Below, piece after piece: positions 53,254-64,000 of a stretch of DNA of 64,000 bases. The notes beneath the pieces are model-generated. The model was not told the origin of the DNA. It ran no database searches and worked only from the letters and a program-made list of their open reading frames with translations. Each line of letters begins with the position of its first letter. The stretch's first letter is position 1. Both the position numbers and the translations under genes were made by a program. Source of the stretch: Auanema rhodensis (lineage: Eukaryota > Nematoda > Chromadorea > Rhabditida > Rhabditidae); assembly GCA_964057225.1 (NCBI GenBank), contig OZ059897.1:14694001-14758000 (forward strand). The letters run 5' to 3'.

Positions 53254-56200
53254 TCAATCGAGCCGAATATCTGGTAGAGTTATGCGGTAGAATGAAGTAC
53301 CGCATTGGCAAAGAATTGATGAATCCCCATATGTATATAATGCTTGAATTCTATCACCAATATCAACCTGAAATATTCTAAAATGAAAGAAAAACGAAAA
53401 TAACAGAACCTGAGTTATAAGGATTTTCTCACTAATATCCCAGAATGAAATGTTTGTTTTATTTGAACTAACAGCTAATCTCTCATTCACAACAACTAAA
53501 CCTAAGCTATCAAGTGTGAGAGCCTAAAAGTAGAACAATGATTTTCAAAATTATTCGGCATAGACTTTACATCTTCACATCTAAGTTTTCCAATGGAATG
53601 ACCATTATCTTTTGCCCACATACGGATGCATCCATCAGTACTTAAACCCAAAAGACAATTTGGAGATACGGCAAGCAAAATGGAATCTAGATAGCTTAAC
53701 ATATTCCAGTGCAAATATAATTCAAATAACCTCTACAATTGGAATCAGTAGACCTAATGATGAGACCTGTACTTAAATTCCACCAGCAAACAATTCCTTC
53801 ATCACAAGCAGAAAAAAGAATCTAAAAACTTCTTTTAAATATTGCAAATGTACATGTATGCTCCACATTCAATTCAGAATCCAATGCTAAAGAGGAAATA
53901 GTAGAGTGATGTCCACTAAGAATGTATTTCATTGAATAGGATGGTGTATGGTAAACCTGGAATTTTGAAATTTTATTTCAATTTAATGAAAACATTCCAA
54001 TGTGAATGTGCTATATTCATTTTATGTGTAGAATTCATGTAGACCGGTTGTTTACTTTTCAAACTTCAGATTACCTTTATCGTAGGATCCGTACCCGTAG
54101 TGATGAGTAAGCTATTGTGATACAGCATTTTCCCAATAGGTGTTTTGTGTGTTTTTTCCGTGTGTTTCAAAGCTATTGAAGAAACACGAATAGGTTTTTC
54201 TACAGTCAGTTGAAGATTGATGAAATCTATTGTGCCATCAATTCGGGCAGCAATAACTGTATTGTCCACAACCTAAAAAAATATATATAAGCGTGACAAA
54301 AAAAGGGAAAATGAAAATATTACTTCTATTTGGCTGATTCCTATATGTGATTGGAAATATACACCAATTAGCTTATTACGAGATAGACAAGCTATTTCTA
54401 TAGATCCATCAGCGCAGCCAAGAACAGCAACATTATCACTATGACTTATTCATAATTTATATAACAATTGAAATATGTTACCGAGCAATAGAAATACTCC
54501 AGATTCTCGGTGGAAGGGGAGGTGGTGGTGCATCTGGGCCAACAGGTATACGTAGCCTATTCATCTTTAAAATTCTCTCCGCTTAAAAAAAAAAAGGTTT
54601 CAAAGCTATACAATAAAAATTTACCAGTTTCGGAATTCCACAAACAAAGATTTCCTTCTTGACATGCAGAAATTACAAATTTGTTTCCAATATGTTTCAC
54701 ACATTCAATAGGAAAACGATGTCCTTGGAAGTGGGCTTGGACCTATGAACAATTAGAAAGTAAATTTCGAAAGAAAGAAAAATTACATAATCTCGAGGAC
54801 TGTTCCTTGAATTACTCATTTTATTGGATTCATCTGAAGTTTGTTTGAAAAGCATATCTTTCCACTTACTCCAAAAGCAAGCATACAAAACGAAAAGAAT
54901 AACTGACAGAACCAAAAGAACGAGGAAAGAGGCCATGTAAACTTTTAGCTGTGTTTCCAACCAAAATATTCTGGATCTGAAATAAATGTTAACTTCGGAA
55001 AACGAAATAAGCTTAACTGTAAATCTGTTGGTGGAGTTTCGGTTGAGAATCTACTATCACGATCTACTTCTTCTGATATCGATAAAGGTTGATATTCGCT
55101 GTATTTCAGCACATCCTCAGTGGGACTGATCTAAATTGGAAAAAATACAGATAGAAAGATATTTTATTGGCAATTGGAAACCTTAGTATTCAAAACTATC
55201 GATGGAAGGAATGTAATGTAATGTCCTGATAGGCTTATGTTGTATTCATTGAACATTGCTGGCCACCTAAAGAAAAAGGTTTAAAAATAAATAATTTTCT
55301 TTTTCACCATTTGAATGTTCTTCTTTGCCATTCTCCCCAAGCTTGTGGAGCAGTTTCAAGAACTCTATTAGAAATACCAATTTCTGAACAACTGGTACTA
55401 TAGAAACAAAGTGATATCTTAAGAAATCATACTTGATGTGTTTCGGTTGGAATGAACCACAAACGCAAGCCATACTGTCCATATTACGAAACCGATCATT
55501 AGAGATCTCTGAAATATTAGAATTTGAAAAACAAAAAATCTAAAAACAATTAACCTGCATTATTCTTGTACGCGTTACAAAGGAAATAAAGCGTAAGCGC
55601 AAACTTGTAGCTCCTTGGGATATGAAATCGTCGTGTTCATCGGACTCCTTTGATTTGCTCACCGAGTTTGATCTTCGGGTAACTGGAAAAAATAAAAACT
55701 TAAGGTGTGAATTCATTCGAAAATCTACTTCTTATTTTTTTCTCATTATTAACAATGCTTTCATCCAAGCGCGAATCAGAAAAGGTTCTCTTCCGAAGAC
55801 GTTTCATTTCAAACAGTTTGGGCCAAATTCTTCGAAAAGGACAACTGAAATATTTGCATTTTATTCATTAATATTATAGAAACATACCTAACAATTGGAT
55901 AAGTTTTTAACAATGGCACATCACTACTGAAAAGCATTAAAGAGAATCGTTCCTTATCTTTTTTGTTGAGTCTTTGAAGGTCGAATGTCAAACATGGTGC
56001 ATAGAAGACAAGCTTTAAATAGTATATTGAACAAAAAAACTTGAGAAGAAATCTTACTTGCATATAGAAATCTACAACTAAACCAATGGCAGCGTAAAAA
56101 CAAAACTCTTGAATTTCTGCCATTCTTGTACTGTAGCCCACGGCCAGAAATAAAAACTCCATAACAAAGTACTTACATAAAGAGTATCTATAACAAAATA

Positions 56201-57788
56201 ATTGAAATTGAAAGTAATAAATCGATAGTTCAAGAAGAAATATAATACTTACCCTTCTTGTGATAGACCATACGCAACTCGCGAAGAAACATCCAGCGAA
56301 GGAGGTGTGTTCACTACAGATCGGGTGATGCACAGAGTATTTTCCAAACATAAAATGAAAGCTATATAAGGAAAAATTTCAGCACTCCAAAGTGTGGGCA
56401 TCATTTCCAAATGAGCACATATACCTACGAAAATACGATCTCAGACTTAACGTTGTGTACACAAACCTGTTGTCATCAGTAATGTAGCAGCAACATTAAA
56501 TCCAGCAGCAAGTGCTAATCCCCATTTAGAAGTGACCATCTCGAATTTACTTGCAGAATAGTATAAGTAAATCTTTAAAAATATATTAACTATATATGTT
56601 GCAAGAGAGAATCTAAGATGTACCATAAATATGAGATATGTCATAGTAATAGGAAAGTAGTCAACAAAGTATTTTCTTCGCCGATAGAATACATGCACAA
56701 ACGTATCTTCATCGCTCTCCCGTGAAACTTCCAAAGTGAAAATTTGGGTATCTGAAAGAATTGAAAAAGTTCATTTTGACCGGATCAAAAACTGAAGAAG
56801 AAAACTAAATGCCAGTGATCAATACATTTAAAAATAATAAAACATTATGATGCTAGTTTTACGTAAGAATTTGAAGTAGTCATGTGGTCAAACAATTTAC
56901 CGTTAAGCTCCTTTTTCAAGGCACTGCGTGAGCTTGACTTATATTCAGCTAGAAACAAAGTTATGGAGAAGTCAATTGCTGAAAATATTTGCTAAGTAAA
57001 TTGCAATGAAAAATTGAGAAATTACATCGCTTTCGATTTGTTTGATAAGAAGGTTTGATACCCGTCATACCAGTAGGCATGCCTAAGAGAATATCTCGAA
57101 CACACATCGAAGGAGTACAAATAGGGGAGAAAATAGTTCGAAGAACATCTTTATCCTGTTTGAAACGCTCGAAATTTTCCCATAATAGTGTTGGGGAAAG
57201 AACTAAACATCCCTTATGCGGAAAATATGCATTAGAATGTGGTCTGGATATGTGAAAACATGAAGAATCAATATTCCGATTATTGAGCAATAAATCACGA
57301 ATCAAGAAAGCTCGGGACAGTGGTCCTCGAACAGCCTATTTTTAGAGTTAATTTGCATATAACATGTACTAAAACCTGTTCGGCTGTTAAATTTAGTGAG
57401 TTCCATGGTTCAACCATACCACGAACAATAATCTGTTGAAGAAACACAGCGGGAGGAGTCTTAAGCCAATCCGGAGCGGATTCTGCTATAAATAGGTCTA
57501 ATTGAAAAAGAATAAAATATGAAACACATACAGTTTCTTAGTGACTGCTCATTAGTCCAATGAACATCGATAGGACTTGATATGGGCAACTGAAACCGTA
57601 CAACTGCCGGATATGATAACACCAACATTGTAAGTATTGATATCACAAGACAAGCTATTGGATGAGCTGAACAAAGTCTGTAAGGTAATTGCATTTTGAA
57701 ATATCTTGAATATTCGCCTGATGAATTACCTTCCATAATCATGATAGGCTTGTGCAACTCGATCTCGTAATGTGACCGATTTCACCAT
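53254..57788 (-). CDS. scp-1: SCAP: SREBP cleavage-activating protein
   Basis: Twenty-six exons: 57788-57730, 57677-57532, 57497-57376, 57335-57026, 56978-56901, 56751-56624, 56572-56467, 56424-56253, 56187-56058, 56012-55888, 55844-55729, 55682-55555, 55508-55433, 55383-55308, 55266-55182, 55130-55018, 54976-54787, 54742-54625, 54581-54482, 54444-54324, 54272-54075, 53956-53867, 53821-53731, 53686-53571, 53523-53410, 53367-53254; 1073 aa. Helix 1 (about 24-42), a large luminal loop with LLGMPTGMTGIKPSY, the sterol-sensing domain (about 270-430; IYLYYSASKFEMVTSKWGLA, then AEIFPYIAFILCLENTLCIT), more helices, and a cytosolic WD40 propeller from about residue 721 (HFQGHRFPIECV, GNLCLWNSETG, ACDEGIVCWWNLSTG). 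It escorts SREBP from ER to Golgi. One intron (54445-54481) is only 37 nt. The cytosolic loop after the SSD lacks an obvious MELADL motif. An ACAG acceptor abuts the ATG. Confidence 0.95.
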
Positions 57789-57976
57789 CTGTTCATAACT
57801 AATCCATTTTATGTTATAAGCTTTTCAAAAGCATAAAGTAGCGATAACACTAATATAATGAGTAAAAATCGTTATTTAAAATTGTCAACAATTTATCTGG
57901 ATCCATGAAAATAACAGAAATTAGGAAACAAGACACCATAAAAGAAAACAAGAAATCCGAAGATACTTTACGAAAT

Positions 57977-59100
57977 TCAAAGATTAACCATCCGCTCGTG
58001 AACATTAAGCTGTGTTTTTGTCAAGTTAGCAAGATAAGCAACCATCATATAATCCTGAAAATGGATATTGTAAAAAAAGATGAATAAACTAAATGTAATC
58101 TCACCCTTAAACTATTCTTGACCAAGTTATCAAGTTTTTCTGGTTGCATGTTGAAAGCAGCAGTATTAACAATATCCATCAACTGCCTACCCATAGTAGC
58201 ATCGGCTGGCAGCTCATCACGGTTGAGAACCTCGTTTACATATCTGAACAAATATGTTAACTTTATACAAGGTAATACGACATACTCAAGAAGCTTCTCA
58301 AGCCATTCAATAATTTGTCCAGTGCTTCTCTCTAATTGCTCTAAACCATTTTCCATAGTAGCTTCTCTTCTTCTAGAATCAAGAGCATTCTAGAATAATA
58401 ATTAAGTTTATCAGATTATATAAAGCGAAATATGCCTGAATAAGTTGCATAGCAACACACTCTCCGGGGAAAGCATCAAGTTCAACTCTAAGGGGGTTGA
58501 AAATAGCGCAATGTGGGTCTGGACTTCCGGGAATACCAGCCTTGGATCTTAATTGAACATCATTTTATAAATATTAAACTAATCCTCAAATACCTGAGAT
58601 AAGCGCGAACTGGCATTCTGTACTTATCTTCTCCTTCAGCTGAGAAAGTGGTATCAAGAGTTAAAAGAACAAGAGGTGGCATTTCCTTTCTAGCAGATAC
58701 CTCCATGATAACTCTATTGTAATAATCATGATAAACGAGGCAGTTAGCCGATAAATCAGAAGAAGTATAGAACCATCCAACAGGTTGCTCAGTTGGAGAA
58801 GCTCTTTTAAGCATTTGAATCATTTGCTGATTGAATTGATCATCCAACTCAAGATCATCACGAGACTCATTGAAAGGAATAGCAAAGCAGTTCGTAACCT
58901 TAAAGTATATAATTACAACACCATTATCAGCGTAAAACTCATACTTGAATAGCACCCTTCTCATAAAAGCCCATCAGAGTACCTAAGGCTTTGTCATTAG
59001 CCTGTTGCCCAGCCTTGGTTGGACGAGACCTGCGTAGGTAAGAGTCCACAATGGTCATGTAGACGACAGGGTGGACATTAACGGTCAGGTTCGATGCCAT
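57977..59100 (-). CDS. eif-3.F: Translation initiation factor eIF3 subunit F
   Basis: Six exons: 59100-58945, 58898-58594, 58547-58436, 58389-58286, 58243-58105, 58054-57977; 297 aa, matching the family length. An MPN domain starts at VNVHPVVYMTIVDSYLRR, with GTLMGFYEKG, VTNCFAIPFNESRDD and GWFYTSSDLSANCLVYHDYY. The metal-binding JAMM residues are not intact, as in other eIF3f. The C-terminal helices include LPADATMGRQLMDIVNTA and DYMMVAYLANLTKTQLNV, which is highly diagnostic. It is a core subunit of eIF3, which recruits mRNA to the 40S ribosome in the cytosol. Intron 3 starts with GC (CAG then GCATAT) instead of GT. A TTCAG acceptor abuts the ATG, consistent with an internal operon position. 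Confidence 0.96.
58390..58435 (-). other. GC-AG intron in eif-3.F
   Basis: 46-nt intron with donor CAG/GCATAT and acceptor TCTAG, in phase 0 between LIQ and NALDS. No GT donor restores the frame nearby. Confidence 0.8.
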
Positions 59101-59314
59101 CTGAATAATTGCACATATTTAAAACATAAAAAGCTTCAATAAGATAAAAACTTGGTATAAACCAAATAAGACAATATAAATAAATCTAGAAAATAAATAT
59201 ATTTACATGATACTTATAATACAAAAAAGTATATATATATATTTGTTACTCAATTTGACTGATATAGTTTTAGTAAACCGAAGGAATGGATAGTATGAAT
59301 TTGTATGATAATCA

Positions 59315-60235
59315 TTAATCACGACGACGTCTGAGTCCTTCCGTTACTTCAGGTTGGAAGCCGTATGCAGGAGGAGCAGTTGATTGACCAGCAACCCTTA
59401 GCTCATCAGTAGGTAGAGGAGCATGTTCAGCACCAATACCTGATATTTAATAAATGACAAAGTGTACTAAAAAAATAAATACCTGGGTAAGGTGGAGGAG
59501 CTTCATGTACAAACACGTTATTGGGATTTGGCCGCTCTGGGAATGATCCCGGAGCTTGGAAATTGGCTGAAAGTGGTAAAATCAGTAAAGATTCAGTTTA
59601 TAAAACGTACAATTGTTTGTGGTATAATAGTCAGGTGGAGCAGCATAGAAGTCACCGGCTGGTGGGAAATATGTTGGAGGAGCGTTTGTAGGACGAGCAC
59701 TAAAACATTGTCCGTTTTATAAGCAGAAGTTATAAAACTTACTTGGAAGCTCTATCAACAGCTGATAACAGAGCATAACCAAAGTCAATACATCCTCCTT
59801 TGGTGAAGACTAACTCGAAAGGAACTTCGCAACGAAGATTAGATCCAGGCGTTGGAGTAGCTATTCCGGATAAGTAGTTAGCACCTATAGAAATTACAAA
59901 TTTACAGAAAAATTTGTACGGGGTACCGAAAATAGGTTGTTGAAGTTGAACATGACGCATGCAACTGAATGGCATTTCAAAGGATTTCATCCAATGGTTA
60001 GAAATGTTCGGCATGAAAATAATTCGATGTGAGGTGAGATATACAGTTCCAGAGCGTTTTCCTTTCAAATCCTAAGAACAGAAAAATTATTAAATATTAG
60101 CAAAGAAACAAGGCATACCACATTTTCACTTTTTCCAAACGTCATGTTTACACCTTGAGAGAAAATAATAATAACTTCACCATTGAAAATAAGTACTCCA
60201 CGTCCATCAGGAGTGTTAGCAGTATTCACAGACAT
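59315..60235 (-). CDS. WBP2: WW-domain-binding protein 2 (GRAM domain, PY motifs)
   Basis: Six exons: 60235-60119, 60071-59927, 59884-59743, 59699-59611, 59566-59483, 59439-59315; 233 aa. Residues 1 to about 130 form a GRAM/PH-like domain (GKRSGTVYLTSHRIIFMPN, then FEMPFSCMRHVQLQQPIFG). The Pro-rich tail carries PPTY, PPDY, PPPY and PPAY, the PPxY ligands for WW domains of YAP and Nedd4-type proteins. In mammals WBP2 is a coactivator for nuclear receptors and YAP. A GAAG acceptor directly precedes the ATG. Second gene of the operon, 218 bp after eat-3; from memory the matching C. elegans position would be D2013.6, which I could not confirm. Confidence 0.94.
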
Positions 60236-60452
60236 CTTCAACAAAAAATATATAATGATATAATGATTATACGATCATCAATGAGATACAATGTTCGATT
60301 GAACGAATAAATAAATTTGATCAATTGTAGACGTTTCAATTTTTTTTACAAATGAAACTGAATAAAAGTAAAGACACCAGAAAGCGGATACCTATTTACA
60401 ACATAACTATTATAACAGACTAGAGGCAAATGTATTATAAACCTAGGTTTTT

Positions 60453-64000
<3,548 letters not shown>

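Noticed and set aside
55809-56351. 180-codon minus-strand frame as a separate gene
   Set aside because: It is two scp-1 exons plus read-through introns; splicing gives the SCAP sequence.

Overview
This is a piece of a nematode nuclear genome. Evidence: nematode-specific families (cuticle collagen, patched-related protein, NAS-type astacin, a worm-type chemoreceptor), mostly 40-60 nt introns, AT-rich introns and intergenic DNA, and splice acceptors sitting 0-5 nt upstream of many start codons, as expected for spliced-leader trans-splicing. I built exon models by hand; in each complete model the summed exon length divides by three. I cannot name the species.

Layout. 1-592 (-): 5' part of an unrecognised secreted-protein gene. 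2091-5574 (-): DM-domain transcription factor with a tRNA-Leu(TAA) inside one intron. 5575-18280: a 12.7 kb gene desert with CT microsatellites and small GC-richer islands. 18281-20215 (+): MADF-BESS regulator. 20216-26449: second desert. 26450-29595 (+): GPCPD1-type glycerophosphodiester phosphodiesterase. 30170-31444 (+): 7TM chemoreceptor. 31723-33318 (+): divergent cyclin. 33816-36094 (+): cuticle collagen with a large Ala/Pro/Tyr repeat tail. 36217-40249 (-): patched-related sterol-sensing-domain protein, convergent with the collagen. 42612-44966 (+): astacin metalloprotease with EGF and CUB domains and one defective splice donor. 47798-48664 (+): Y-box RNA-binding protein.

The last 14 kb (50099-64000) is one tight minus-strand series: OPA1/eat-3, WBP2, eIF3f, SCAP/scp-1 and TTLL12. 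Gaps are 189-434 bp and each downstream start codon has a splice acceptor 0-1 nt upstream, so it reads as an operon. From memory, C. elegans carries eat-3, eif-3.F, scp-1 and ttll-12 as neighbours on one cosmid (D2013) in the same order, so the block looks anciently conserved. It combines mitochondrial fusion, translation initiation, sterol sensing and tubulin-ligase-like functions.

The collagen, patched-related and astacin genes form a neighbourhood of apical extracellular-matrix and moulting functions, although on two strands and not an operon. No mobile element, CRISPR array or virus was recognised. The most unusual items are the collagen repeat tail, the in-frame stop or GA-AG intron in the astacin gene, the frequent AAG splice acceptors, and a SCAP that lacks the usual COPII-sorting hexapeptide.
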